Source: Rhynchopus sp. YZ270_cl-10 (taxonomy: Eukaryota; Euglenozoa; Diplonemea; Diplonemida; Diplonemidae). Taken from it: 64,000 nt of DNA. The notes below the pieces were generated by a model, which saw only the letters and a program-made list of their open reading frames with translations, did not search any database and was not told the DNA's origin. The stretch lies in assembly GCA_964035575.1 (NCBI GenBank), contig OZ037901.1:496001-560000 (forward strand), given 5' to 3'. The position numbers were made by a program, and so were the translations under genes. Position 1 is the first letter of the stretch. Every line of letters starts with the position of its first letter. This document shows, piece by piece, positions 43,834-54,263 of this stretch.

Positions 43834-44283
43834 GCAGCACAGCACCAGCCCTGGCTGGCGAGGCCAGAGCCTGCAAAGCATACTTACCAAAGCTCACGCT
43901 TTTCCTTGGTTGTTCCCTCTTTGGTGAGGGGTGTGGTTGTTCCTTATCGTTTTCCATGTGGCTGACTGAGGGTGGCAATGATGTGGGAAAACCCAAACCC
44001 AAGGCAGAAATGGGGCAAAAGAACGAGATGGTTTGTCTGGCAGGACTTTAATGTGTGTGCACAATATGCGCATTCATCTTTCAAGCTTTTTTTTTTTAAG
44101 TTGTCCTCCAGCACAGCCATCTCTCATTTGACTCCCTTAAGCTGTGTTTTACTTTTTATGCTTCTATTTGTAATTTGATTTTATTTTATATCTTCCCCTC
44201 CTTTTTTCTCTTTTTCTTCTTTTTTCTTTTTGGAATTTATTTTCCAAGTATTGCTTCCCTGCTTTGGGTGGCATTTTGCCTTT

Positions 44284-44498
44284 GCCTTTTTTTTTTTTTT
44301 TTTTTTTTTCACTGTAACCTACCATGGTAGGCGTGACGCTGACTACACGGTAGTTATTGGTAGCCGCGCCACTGGTACTGCCTCTTGCTTAGTTTTGTTG
44401 TTGTGCTACTTAGCGGGGTTCCACACTGCGACGGGGCAGGGGGGACAGCTTCCCTTTTCCTCTTGGAGACACAGTCCGCACACCTCTCCCCAAGGTGT
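44284..44498 (-). mobile_element. SINE-like retroposon, minus orientation
   Basis: Absent from the matching place in spacer 2 (near 54705), which reads TTTTGCCTTTTCATTTG straight through. The insert starts with 23 T residues (44287-44309), a poly(A) tail on the minus strand, and GCCTTT stands on both sides as a target duplication. The minus-strand body of ~190 bases begins ACACCTTGGGGAGAGGTGTG, itself a hairpin. I see no clear A or B box, so the RNA source is unknown. Confidence 0.7.
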
Positions 44499-44865
44499 GC
44501 CTTTTCATTTGTATTTTTTTTTTCTTTTTTTTTTTTGCTTTCTCTCTTTTATTTTTTGCACTTTATTATAGTAGTTTATTGTTTGACGACTTCGTTCTAG
44601 GTACCTGGTTTACCCTGTTACTACATGGCGAGGTGTGACACTCTTTACCAGATGACATTGAGAGGCAACCTTGTGCACTGATCTATAGGACCCCATATGT
44701 TGTTGGGGAACACCAATCCCATTTGTGTGAAGGAAACGTAATCATCGCTGTTCCCTTTAAGTTAGTCTCGAAGCAAGGACACGGGTTATATATAGTTCTG
44801 AAGCATTTTTTTGGGATTTTGTTTTCCGAACAGTAGTTGTGTGTTCTCTTTTTTTTCTTTTCTTT

Positions 44866-44930
44866 GCAATAACGAATATGATATGGTGACTATACACGAG
44901 AGGCTTAGGATCATCTTATAAACTTTTCTT
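44866..44930 (+). mobile_element. M1 module present in spacer 1 only
   Basis: A 65-bp segment containing GGTGACTATACACGAGAGGC and TTAGGATCATCTTATAAAC, between T-rich stretches. Spacer 2 (55060-55085) runs from TTCTTTTC to TTTTTATTCAG without it. Either the module inserted here or was deleted there between T tracts. Confidence 0.6.
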
Positions 44931-45312
44931 CTTTTTATTCAGTGCAATAGTGTTAGCCGATCCTGTGATGTGTGTGTATGGCTCCTCACAGAAAAGAAAT
45001 GTTAGCAGAATGTTGCGTCAAAAAAGAAAAGTACTGGCCAGTTGACACGGTAGCAAACGGTGGTGTGTATCGTAATGGTTCCGATCGGAAACAAACAAAT
45101 ATGGTCGCCCTGCCCCCAGTGTACTGTGTTTTTTTGGTCTCACTCAGGAGGAGGGTGGGGTTTTCTTTTACCCCCATCCCTCCTTCCCTTCCTCCCTCAT
45201 CTACCTACCCCGCTCATTGTTGTTAGTGTTTGGCGCTGTTACAAAAGCGTCGAGCACCCTCATTATTTTTTTTTTTTTTTCACATTTTCCCCTATTTTTC
45301 AAGAGGCTTTTT

Positions 45313-45340
45313 GTGTGCCTTGTAGGCATATTCATCTTTC
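45313..45340 (+). repeat. M2 hairpin module, six-pair stem
   Basis: TGTGCC (45314-45319) pairs with GGCATA (45325-45330) with one G-U, then TTCATCTTTC. The spacer 2 version (near 55449) keeps the stem. Confidence 0.5.
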
Positions 45341-45931
45341 AAAAGTTTTCTGTTCTCTTCTCCTTAGTTTCAATTGAAAACAATACCTTAATCTTCTCTC
45401 TTCTCCTTAGTTTCTGTTGCAGCCGATCCCTTGCTCAGTTGCACCCACTCACCCAGGTCTCCCCATTTTTTTCTGTTCTCTTTGCTCTATAAGGGTTTAA
45501 TCCTGTTCAGTAGAAAAAAGGTGCAAAATGCTCGAATGCGTACTTTTCTTTTACAGAATGGGGAAAAAGGGGGGGGAAGAGGGTGTAGTGGGTTGTTGTT
45601 ATTTGTGAGGGGGGAAATTTTTGTCTTTTCCCCTCTTTTTTAGGTGTTTCTGAGAGAGAGGCGCCAATTCGAATTTTTTCCTTTGGGTTGTTTTTCTTCT
45701 CCTCTCGTGGTGATGAGACAGCGAAAGCCTGTTTCCTTCCCCGTACATATTTATTACATCCACTCTCGATTTTTTTAAGTGCATCGCAGGCCTTTTTCTT
45801 TGTTGGAATTGTTCAAAAGTGGAATCTACACAAAGGTCGCGACTGCATTTATTCCAAAAAAAAAAATTATTTTCAAAGAAAAGAAAAAGAAACAACACAC
45901 ACAATAGTAAAAAAAATGACATACCCTAGTT

Positions 45932-45975
45932 CCCCACCTGATGGGTTGCTTAGGCGATTGTCGATCCACCAATAA
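45932..45975 (+). repeat. M6 hairpin-tail module
   Basis: CCCA (45933-45936) pairs with TGGG (45942-45945), then GCTTAGGCGATTGTCGATCC and ACCAATAAC. The same module stands in spacer 2 at about 56208-56252. Confidence 0.45.
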
Positions 45976-46032
45976 CAAGAAAAAAGGAAAACAAAAAAAA
46001 AAAAAAAAAAAACGCGCATACATTGGATGTTG

Positions 46033-46056
46033 TGTGCACATGCACATTCATCTTCG
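46033..46056 (+). repeat. M2 hairpin module
   Basis: TGTGC-ACAT-GCACA, perfect five-pair stem, followed by TTCATCTTCG. Shared with spacer 2. Confidence 0.5.
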
Positions 46057-46312
46057 TTTTCTTTTTTTTTTAAACTAATATTTTGTGTTTTCCCTCAATA
46101 AGCAGCATTTTTCTGTCCTTTTTTTTTTTGTGAAAGGATGAAAAAGGTTGCTGTATTTGTCCTCCCCTTCACCAATTTTAACATAGTTCCACTTCAGCCC
46201 TCCTCTCATTAGCTTTTACTTGACTCACTGTGTCTTTTTCTGATATGGATATTGCTCTGCCTGGGTAGTTGTGTGATCTCGTTTAGCTCTTTGTTTTTTA
46301 TTTTATTTTTGT

Positions 46313-46365
46313 TGAAAAAAGGTTAGGCAGCTAAGCGCAAAAGGCTTTGTTGTGTATATTTTTTT
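46313..46365 (+). mobile_element. M1-like module present in spacer 1 only
   Basis: Contains GGTTAGGCAGCTAAGCGCAA and AAGGCTTTG (AAGC/GCTT stem). In spacer 2 the sequence goes from TTGTTTTTATTTT to CCCCCGTTTTAAC (near 56565-56590) without it. This is the second M1-type module that differs between spacers. Confidence 0.55.
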
Positions 46366-47200
46366 TCCCCCGTTTTAACAAGGAGACCCAACAGACCTTG
46401 GTCGCATAGTCCCTTGGTATTGATTTAGTTTTTTTTGTCTTTTGTTTCACTAAGAACCTTCCTCTGAAGATGGCGCAGAAGTTAATGATCTCTTATGGTT
46501 CATTCTTGTGAAATTCTATGACAGAAAAAAAGAAGAAGAAAACGATACCGTTTTTTTTTTTTTTGCAAACAAAGAGCGAGATTACACACACCAATGAACC
46601 GACCATTTCTCTTGCTTTTGGGCAAGACGACACACCCCAGCGAATGGGTAATATTGATTTTCTTTCAAATACCTGAATGAGAGATGTGACACCACCAAGC
46701 CCTTTTCTGGGTCAAAAAAAAAATAGAAATAATGTAGGGTTTTACGAGATACACACGATTGTCTCTTTCCCCTTATTTTATATTATTTTTTCCCCATGCC
46801 CGGTAAGCGCTTCTGTTGTTCTCTTCTTATCAGAGTTTCGAACCCTTCTCATACACCCCCCATATCAGAATTGACTGGTGACGATTCCAAGCTAATGTAA
46901 GGAGGGTCTGTACTCCACAACGATGCCTTCTTCCAGACGCCTTCAAGATGTGTGCACAGGTGAGGCACACTCGAAAAATAAAAATTATTCTTGTCTGTAT
47001 CTGCGTCGCGCATCTTACGCACATTTTTTTTTTTTTTTTTTTTTTTGGGTGACTTTCACATCCCCGTTCTTCCCTTTTGGGAGTCACAATCTTCTCTCTG
47101 AGGATATTTTTAAGAGGAAAAAACATAATAAAAACAGTGTGCAGCATGTCTCACTGACATGGGTTATTTCATTGATACTTCTAAAACACACCTCAGATCT

Positions 47201-47240
47201 TTATACCAGAGAGGGTATAAAGTGATTGTCGATACGACAA
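47201..47240 (+). repeat. M6 hairpin-tail module, seven-pair stem
   Basis: TTATACC (47201-47207) pairs fully with GGTATAA (47214-47220), loop AGAGAG, then AGTGATTGTCGATACGACAA. Longest M6 stem; kept in spacer 2 (about 57846-57885). Confidence 0.6.
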
Positions 47241-47555
47241 AAAAACCCCCCTCTACCCCTCCCAAAGCCTTCTCGCCGTAGGAAATGTGTTTTCCTTTTT
47301 TCTTGATAGCTTTCTTCCAAAAAAAAAAGGCAAGAGCCAAAAGATGTGTGCGGGCTGTCTCTTGTATGGACAGCCATCATGTGATTCTTGCACCAACGTG
47401 ATTTAGGGGGGATGTGGGTTTTGTGAGCCACTTCATCTTTCATTGTTTTCACTGTTTTATTCTCACATATTTTTTATTGGTGTCTCTCTGGGGACATGTT
47501 GTTTTTTTATATTTTTGGCGCTTTCAAAAAGTTTTTAAAACAAAAAAATATTTTA

Positions 47556-47595
47556 GTGACAAAGTGGACCTAAGCGTGGCTTTGGTTCATCTTAC
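47556..47595 (+). repeat. M1-type module with CAAAG/CTTTG stem
   Basis: GTGA, CAAAG (47560-47564) pairing with CTTTG (47580-47584), then GTTCATCTTACC. Both sides of the stem differ from the M1 reference; the tail is kept. Confidence 0.5.
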
Positions 47596-47840
47596 CAACC
47601 TTTCTTTTCTTTATTTTTATCGATGGGAAGAAAAAAAAATCGCATTTTTTTTGTGAAGTTGTGTGTCAAATACTTTGCGCCAACTTCACTTCTGCTGACT
47701 GAGTTGCATCAAAACATATTTTGTGAAACTCATATTTTTTTTTTCCCTTCTCTTTTTGTGCCTCCCTCAGTAAAGGGCGTTTTTCTTTTATTTGATCTTT
47801 TATTTGATCTGGAACATAAAAGACTGACGAGACTCTCTCT

Positions 47841-47876
47841 GGTGATATTACTAGAGAGACCTAGCTTCATCTCACC
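47841..47876 (+). repeat. M1-type module with inner and outer stems
   Basis: GGTGA (47841-47845) pairs with TCACC (47872-47876) and CTAG with CTAG inside (47851-47864); TTCATC lies between. The copy at 32593-32622 also has the GGTGA/TCACC outer stem. Confidence 0.45.
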
Positions 47877-48267
47877 TATTTACCTTTGTTTGGGGAATTG
47901 CTTTTATCCCTCACAACGTGCACTATCGTAAGTCTCAATGCTCTACGATACACGACGGTACTCCAGGTGACTAAACAAGAGTGAGGCTGATGTTCATCTG
48001 ATCAAAAATCCTTCTTTTTTTTAGTTTTTTTACTTGAGAAACCCAGAAATTTCGCCCTGAAACGAACTCCCTTCAATTTCATTTGTCAATGCATCAAAGA
48101 GTGTGGATCCTCAAACCACCTCCATTCTTTTGAAAGTGTGAATATAGGCTGGATTTTTTTTTTAGTTTTTCTTTTTTTTTTGCAGCGATCTGGTATCCTT
48201 TGATGTATTTGCGTATTCTGGGTTATTCTCGTTTTTTTTCATATTTTTTCTTCATTTTTGCGTCTTT

Positions 48268-48450
48268 GTGGGTTTAACAGGTACCATACGGGGGTACCTG
48301 TTAACAAATTGTCACTTTTATTCGCAACTCTTCACAACTGTTCACAACGCCACTATGTTAACCGTGATGTTACCATGGTTGTGTACATTTGTGAACATTT
48401 GCGATTTTTTGTGAGAATTTGTGAACAGGTACCCCCCCGTATAGTCCCAC
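48268..48450. mobile_element. 183-bp MITE with GTGGG tips
   Basis: Absent from spacer 2 (near 58926), which reads CGTCTTTGCAAAATTC. TTT is duplicated on both sides. Ends are inverted: GTGGG, then ATACGGGGG…TACCTGTTNAC on each side, the left one with a 13-base insertion (TTTAACAGGTACC). The interior has TTCACAAC/GTGAACA repeats. A 3-bp duplication with G-rich tips recalls PIF/Harbinger MITEs, as inference only. Confidence 0.75.
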
Positions 48451-49091
48451 TTTGCAAAATTTACACAACGAAAAGAAAATGAATCTTGTATTTAGGATGG
48501 CGCACTAAAAGTTTTTTTTTCATTGGTCTTGTCTTTTCATTTATTTGCATTCCATCAGTGTGATAGCTTCGTTTTTCAGGCTGAGGTGATTTTTTCCCGG
48601 CCAAAAAAAGGCCAAGCTATCACATCGGACTTCCTTTCAGCAGGCAGACGCGGCGAACACAATGACATGATACCATGTCAGTAGTTCTAGTCAAAGTTGT
48701 TTTTCCCTCTCCACCCTCGTATACCCTGTATCTTCTTCACACCCCACCCCACAAGTTATTTCCTTTGCTTTTCCCTTAAGAATATCGTTCAATAATCCGG
48801 TTTTTGTCCATGTGGTCAATTACCTATGTTAGTATTGCAAAGCCTTGTTCCCCCTATCGTTCCAGCACACGAGTGTTTGTGGATACAATTTAGGATGGAA
48901 CCTTGCGCATGATGGCATTTTTGAACAAAGAAACAAACAAAAAAAACGCTTCCACAGCAATAAAAACAAATGAGAAAAAAAGAGGGGTGATGTGATTTGT
49001 TGTAGTAACGCGATCTCTGTTGAATGTCTCACCCACCCTATGCACACACACAGATTGACTTAACCTACATAAGCAAATACCAATTCTAACA

Positions 49092-52000
49092 ATGCGTGGC
49101 AGTGTTGCCGGTGTGCTGCTGCTGCTGGCAGCCAGCACGGAAGCCTTTGTGCAGCTCGGATGTGTGAGCCATGGCCCCATCGAGGTGTGTCTGAAGGTGG
49201 ACGCGTCCCTGAACGACACCATTGACGGATGTGTGCGTAACGGGTACACACCTGATGCGACTGGATCGGTGGACGTGTCTGCAAGCGTGAATGGGTTCAC
49301 GTTCCTGACGACACCCCTGGCTGAGGCGAAGGTGACCTGCGACTCAGCTGTGTCGAGTGTGAGCATTGCGGCCGGTGCAAGTGTGCTTGGACAGATCTCG
49401 GCCCTCCCGTTTGAGGACTCGATCATCGACATGCGCTTCCGTCTGGAGGAGATTGTGAACAGCACAGCCCTGTCGCTTGACTGGGCAGGTTCGCTGCTTG
49501 GTGGTGACATCAGCCTGGCCACCTCGGACGTGCTGAGGGTGGGGTTCTCGATGGACAAGGTGCTTGGGTCAGCAGGACTCGGAACGTCTCTCTTCGTGGA
49601 CATTGACGATAACGACAGCGACAGCCAGCTGTCGCTCCCGTCACGTCTGACCTTCTTGAGCGCAGGTTACCCGCTGTTCGACCAGGCACAGTTCACTGTG
49701 CCGGACTCCTGCCCGTTCAACCTGGTGACGGACCACCCTGGACTGTCGATCCCCAACCTGGCTGCGTTCCTTCAGGTGCAGAGCGCGATGTTTGACGTGT
49801 GCACGTTTGTGTCGGACAACAAGACCGGCGAGCCTTTCTTCCAGATTGTTGCCGGCACAGCAGCCCCGCTCTCACTGCTTGGAATGTCTGTGCAGTCTGC
49901 ATCTGTGGACCTGACGGGCACACAGTCGACGAACGGAGGCCAGATCATGTGGTCGGGTATGTTCTCGGGTGCTGTGGACGCGTTTGGCGCGACTGTGTCT
50001 GGAAGCGCACGTTTCTCTGCGAGTGCGATGGACAGCGTGCAGCTTGCGATTAACGTGAACAAGCCGGCCCTTGTGCTGAGCGGTGTGGCAAACATTGTGT
50101 CTGAGGGATGCAGTGCAGACAACAACGGAACTGTGTCGCTGAAGCTGCCTGGTGCAGGAAACTTCAGTGTGGAGGGTGTGATTGCACAGCAGGATGCGTG
50201 TGGTGCAGACGGGAAGCCTCTGTGGGAGGTCGACATCTTCTCTCCGAAGCTGCTGGAGGTGTCTGGCGTGTCTGTGTCTGATGTGGAGGTGACCCTTGCG
50301 TCGTACGTGAACGCAGCAAACGAGACGAAGTGGGGTGGTGACATCAAGGGAACTGTGAACCTGGGTTCGGGGAACTCGGCAACGGCACACGTTGTGTTCA
50401 ACGAGGACGAGGGTGTGCAGTCGTTCAGTGTGGACGGGAACGTGCAGATCGGACCTGTGGGCGGACATGTGTCCTTTTCTGTGGCTGACAGCATCATGAC
50501 CGGAACCGCAAACCTGACTGTGGCGAACACAGACCCTGCCAGCGCGAACCTGGTGCCGACGTTCACCGCGTCTGTGACACACGTGAGCACCTTCACGACC
50601 GACAACTCGCACCTGCCGCTGTGGTCGATTGACGGCGCTCTGTCGTCTGTCGAGGTGCACGGGTTCACGCTGGAGACGGTGGCTGTGTCGCTGCGTGGGG
50701 CGATGAGCAACCCTGACAACGTTGGTGACGCACCGAAGCTGGAGTGGACTGGGTCTGTGGCAGGGTCGGCTTCGTTCGCTGGTGCGGACGTGCACCTGAC
50801 TGCAACACTGGAGAACAACGAGTTCACATCGCTGGTGGGTGACCTGTACGTAACCGGAACAGGTGTGGTGTTCAACGGGACGATTGAGGTGACGGCAGAC
50901 AACGCAGCAAACCGCTGTGCGGCAATTGCAGGAACAGGAAGCCTGGACCTGACCTCGTCTGGACACAACTTCGACGCGTCTGTGCTGTTCAACCAGTGTG
51001 CGGTGAAGGCAGGGGAGACACGCTTTGCGATGACGGCGACTGCAGCAGGCATGGCGTACGAGCAGCTTGAGCTGACACGTGTGGCGATGGCGCTGCGTGG
51101 TGACGTGGCTGTGAACGGAACCGACGACCTGACGTGGGCAGGAAACCTGAACGCATCTGCAAACCTGTTCGGTGGGTCTGCACAGGCACACGTGGCGTTT
51201 GCGGACGGCGAACTGCAGAAGGTGGGTCTGCACACAAAGTTCATGACGTCGAACGGGCTGATGTCGTCGACTCTGGACGTGGAGTACGTGAACAGCTGTG
51301 TGCTGCCGTCGAAGGGATCGGCAGACCTGAAGCTGCGTCTGGGTGGGGCTGCTGACCTGAACATTGGAACGACACTGGACTACTACAAGTGCAACGGTGC
51401 GATGGACCTGCACGGGTCGCTTGCAACATCGTGGGACGGTCCCGGCGGAATGAAGTTCGTGGATGTGGCGCTGGAGCTGCACGCAGGTGGCCACGGTGGT
51501 GCTGCGATGCTGAGCACACGCACGTGGACAGGTGTGATCAACGCGACAACAAGCAACGGACTGACTGTGCAGATTGAGTTCAACAGCAGCTCGACGGACT
51601 CGTCTGTGGAGGCCACGATCATGTACGAGGACGACAACGTGCGCATGGTGACAACGGTGCGTGACGACTGCACTGGAGAGGGACAGCTGTACCTGAAGAA
51701 CCTGCCACACCAGATCCCTGCAGTGGAGATTGACGTGAGTCTGGCGAAGCCGTGCGACGACGCATCGCGTGGGTCGAAGGCATGGACCGTGTCTGGATCT
51801 GTGGAGAACCTTGTGATTCCGTTCTTCGGGAAGACACTTGTGGTGGACCGTGTGGCGGTGAGCGTGGCGTCTGACGCGGCGGGGAAGAAGTCTGTTGTGA
51901 TTGCAGGAGACTTCCTTGATCAGTTCAGTGCGGACCTGTCGTTCGGTGTGCCTGTTGTTGCGTCGGAGGTTGTGCTGCGTGCGTCGCTGAAGGCGGCAGG

Positions 52001-54263
52001 TGCAGCAACGCCGGACAGCTTCGCAGTTGCGTGGCAGGGATCTGGGTCTGGGTCGCCGATGTCGTCGTCGATGGGTGTGGGGTCACCGGCACTGTTTGCG
52101 GGCCTGAAGGGACTGTCGCTGACGGATGTGGCTCTGAAGGTGACGTTCGACGGTAAGCTGTCGCTGACTGCAGGTGGAGGTCTGTTTGGACTGCGTTACG
52201 ATGTGCTGATTGCGATTGTGAAGCAGACCAGCGGATGGAACTTCGGGTTTGCGTTCACTGCGTCTGGATCGCTGGCCACGGATGGCATGCCTGCTGTTGT
52301 GGCGAATGTGCTTGATCAGCTGGCACCGACATGGGTGCGCTTCTCGCTTGCGAAGGCGGCGATGGAGGTGGAGGGAATCAAGCTGCGCCACGGGCTGTCG
52401 CTTGCTGCCTTCATGGGCTCGGACAGCGGCATCATGACGTCGGTGCGTGACCTGTGCCCGGCAGACCTGAACAAGCAGATTGAGTCTGCGACTGTGGGAG
52501 GTGGACTCACGATTGTGGCGGACATCAAGTCTGTGACAGAGATCAACGTGTTTGTGATCCTTGCGGGTGAGATCCCACTTGGGTCGAAGGCGATGCTGCG
52601 TGAAGTGGCGCTTGCGTTCGTGCTGAAGACAGGTCCGCCGGAGATCGGGTTCAACATTCTGCTTGACTTCACTGTCGGGAAGGGCGTTCAGGAGCAGACC
52701 TTCACTGCAGGTGGGTTCATCAGCCTGTCTGCCACCGGGTCGCTCACAGTGGCACTGTCGATGGACTCTGACAAGCCGTGGTCGAACCCGTTCGGTGTGC
52801 AGGGTGTGAAGGTGCTGTTCCCACTTGGTATCAAGATGACCATCACACCTGCCCTGCTGCCGTCTGGGTTTGCACTGATCGGTGGTCTGCAGATTGGCGG
52901 GACATCGGGGTCTGTTGTTGTGGGTGTGGACCTGCAGGACTTCACGAAGTGTGCGATGTCTGCGGAGATCAACAACTTTGACTTCAAGTCGATTGTGACG
53001 GACATTGCGCAGTGCGACGACTGCCTTGGCCCTGTGGCGGGTGTGCTGACGGACGTGTCTGTGGAGCGCTTTGCTGCGTCCTTCAACCCGAACCCGGTGA
53101 GCGACGTGGCCATCACGATTGCAGGTGTGAGTGCCGTCATCCCTGCAGGTATCTCTGTGGAGTTGGTGAACCTGAAGATCTGGAAGGTGATCCACATTGT
53201 GGAGGCAAAGTTCAAGGTGAACGCAAAGGGGCTGGAGGTTTCGATGTCTGCTGCCCCGATCCGTTGGGGTAACGTTCTTGAGATCACGAGCGCGGACGGA
53301 AGCACCGGTCCGTCGCTGGAGCTCGCACTGACAAGCCAGAAGCAGCTGCTGAAGATCGACGGACGTGCCAAGCTGCTTGGGCAGACCGTGTCGCTGTACC
53401 TGATCCTCTCCGACGAGCGTGTGTACGGGAAGTTCACCTACTCGCTTGGGTCGCTCCTCTCTGTCGAGGTCACGATGGACACTGTGGGGAAGCCTGGCGA
53501 TGCCGACTTCTCGAACACCATCACCGGAAGGCTTGAGGTTGACATTATTGCGAAGGTTGTCGACTACGCCGTTGACTTCCTTCTGAAGCTCTCTGAGAAG
53601 GCAACTGCAGGACTGAAGGCGGCGAACGCAAAGTTGGAATCTGCAAAGAGCGGCCTTGACCGTGCGGAGAAGAAGCTGTTGGACGCTGAGAGGGCTGCAC
53701 TGGGCAAGATCTCGGGTGCACAGAACTCGCTGAACGCAAAGGCATCGAGCATGAACAGCAAGTACAGGTCGTGCAAGTCGAAGGAGGCCCGCTGCAGGTC
53801 GAAGTGGTGGACCTGTGGCTCTGTACCGTTTTGCTGGATCGGGTACGGAGTGACAAAGGCTGCGTACAAGATTGCCTGGGGTGTGCTTGAGGTTGCGAAG
53901 GGCTTTGTGATGGCCGGAACACGCATTGCACAGGGTGGTCTGCGTATTGCCAAGGGTGTGCTGTCTGCGGCGCAGGGTGTTGTGAACGCAGCATTGGTTG
54001 TGGTGGGTGCCTTCGCTGACATTGTGAAGGCAGTGGGTGGTGTGCTCAGGAATGTACTCAGAATCCACTCGCTCGTATTCTCGAACACACTGACGAGCAG
54101 CAGCAACACCGTGGCGATGTCTGGTGACCTGACGGTTGTGGGCTTCCGTTTCCAGTTCGACTTCAGCTGCGAGTTGAACTTCAAGTCTTTCGCGAAGGCC
54201 ATTTACTCGATGTTCAGGAACAGGATGAAGTCGAACTACGGGAACAAGATCGCCGACATCTAG
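49092..54263 (+). CDS. Large secreted beta-rich repeat protein, copy 3
   Basis: 1,723 residues, intronless, nearly identical to copy 2. By eye the differences are VNGFTF for VKGFTF, SVQSAS for SVESAS, SGMFSG for SGVFSG, VAVSLRG for VAVTLRG, QLELTR for QLALTR and LELALTS for LELTLTS. At most of these it agrees with copy 1 instead of copy 2, which points to gene conversion. Its flanks match those of copy 2 on the 3' side and of copy 4 on the 5' side. Confidence 0.88.
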   Translation: MRGSVAGVLLLLAASTEAFVQLGCVSHGPIEVCLKVDASLNDTIDGCVRNGYTPDATGSVDVSASVNGFTFLTTPLAEAKVTCDSAVSSVSIAAGASVLGQISALPFEDSIIDMRFRLEEIVNSTALSLDWAGSLLGGDISLATSDVLRVGFSMDKVLGSAGLGTSLFVDIDDNDSDSQLSLPSRLTFLSAGYPLFDQAQFTVPDSCPFNLVTDHPGLSIPNLAAFLQVQSAMFDVCTFVSDNKTGEPFFQIVAGTAAPLSLLGMSVQSASVDLTGTQSTNGGQIMWSGMFSGAVDAFGATVSGSARFSASAMDSVQLAINVNKPALVLSGVANIVSEGCSADNNGTVSLKLPGAGNFSVEGVIAQQDACGADGKPLWEVDIFSPKLLEVSGVSVSDVEVTLASYVNAANETKWGGDIKGTVNLGSGNSATAHVVFNEDEGVQSFSVDGNVQIGPVGGHVSFSVADSIMTGTANLTVANTDPASANLVPTFTASVTHVSTFTTDNSHLPLWSIDGALSSVEVHGFTLETVAVSLRGAMSNPDNVGDAPKLEWTGSVAGSASFAGADVHLTATLENNEFTSLVGDLYVTGTGVVFNGTIEVTADNAANRCAAIAGTGSLDLTSSGHNFDASVLFNQCAVKAGETRFAMTATAAGMAYEQLELTRVAMALRGDVAVNGTDDLTWAGNLNASANLFGGSAQAHVAFADGELQKVGLHTKFMTSNGLMSSTLDVEYVNSCVLPSKGSADLKLRLGGAADLNIGTTLDYYKCNGAMDLHGSLATSWDGPGGMKFVDVALELHAGGHGGAAMLSTRTWTGVINATTSNGLTVQIEFNSSSTDSSVEATIMYEDDNVRMVTTVRDDCTGEGQLYLKNLPHQIPAVEIDVSLAKPCDDASRGSKAWTVSGSVENLVIPFFGKTLVVDRVAVSVASDAAGKKSVVIAGDFLDQFSADLSFGVPVVASEVVLRASLKAAGAATPDSFAVAWQGSGSGSPMSSSMGVGSPALFAGLKGLSLTDVALKVTFDGKLSLTAGGGLFGLRYDVLIAIVKQTSGWNFGFAFTASGSLATDGMPAVVANVLDQLAPTWVRFSLAKAAMEVEGIKLRHGLSLAAFMGSDSGIMTSVRDLCPADLNKQIESATVGGGLTIVADIKSVTEINVFVILAGEIPLGSKAMLREVALAFVLKTGPPEIGFNILLDFTVGKGVQEQTFTAGGFISLSATGSLTVALSMDSDKPWSNPFGVQGVKVLFPLGIKMTITPALLPSGFALIGGLQIGGTSGSVVVGVDLQDFTKCAMSAEINNFDFKSIVTDIAQCDDCLGPVAGVLTDVSVERFAASFNPNPVSDVAITIAGVSAVIPAGISVELVNLKIWKVIHIVEAKFKVNAKGLEVSMSAAPIRWGNVLEITSADGSTGPSLELALTSQKQLLKIDGRAKLLGQTVSLYLILSDERVYGKFTYSLGSLLSVEVTMDTVGKPGDADFSNTITGRLEVDIIAKVVDYAVDFLLKLSEKATAGLKAANAKLESAKSGLDRAEKKLLDAERAALGKISGAQNSLNAKASSMNSKYRSCKSKEARCRSKWWTCGSVPFCWIGYGVTKAAYKIAWGVLEVAKGFVMAGTRIAQGGLRIAKGVLSAAQGVVNAALVVVGAFADIVKAVGGVLRNVLRIHSLVFSNTLTSSSNTVAMSGDLTVVGFRFQFDFSCELNFKSFAKAIYSMFRNRMKSNYGNKIADI

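Larger units (their letters stand above)
43834..49091. other. Tandem spacer 1
   Basis: No gene supported. It aligns with spacer 2 (54264-59571) almost throughout. Extra here: a SINE-like insertion (44284-44498), an M1 module (44866-44930), an M1-like module (46313-46365) and a GTGGG-tipped MITE (48268-48450). Shared modules: M2 at 44055-44080, 45313-45340, 46033-46056 and 46950-46971; M6 at 45932-45975 and 47201-47240; M1 at 47556-47595, 47841-47876 and 47966-48000. Confidence 0.7.

Noticed and set aside
46950-47240. Histone-type 3' stem-loop or bacterial-type terminator reading of the hairpin modules
   Set aside because: Loop and flanks do not match the histone consensus, modules lie far from gene ends, and the tails are not U-runs directly after the stem.
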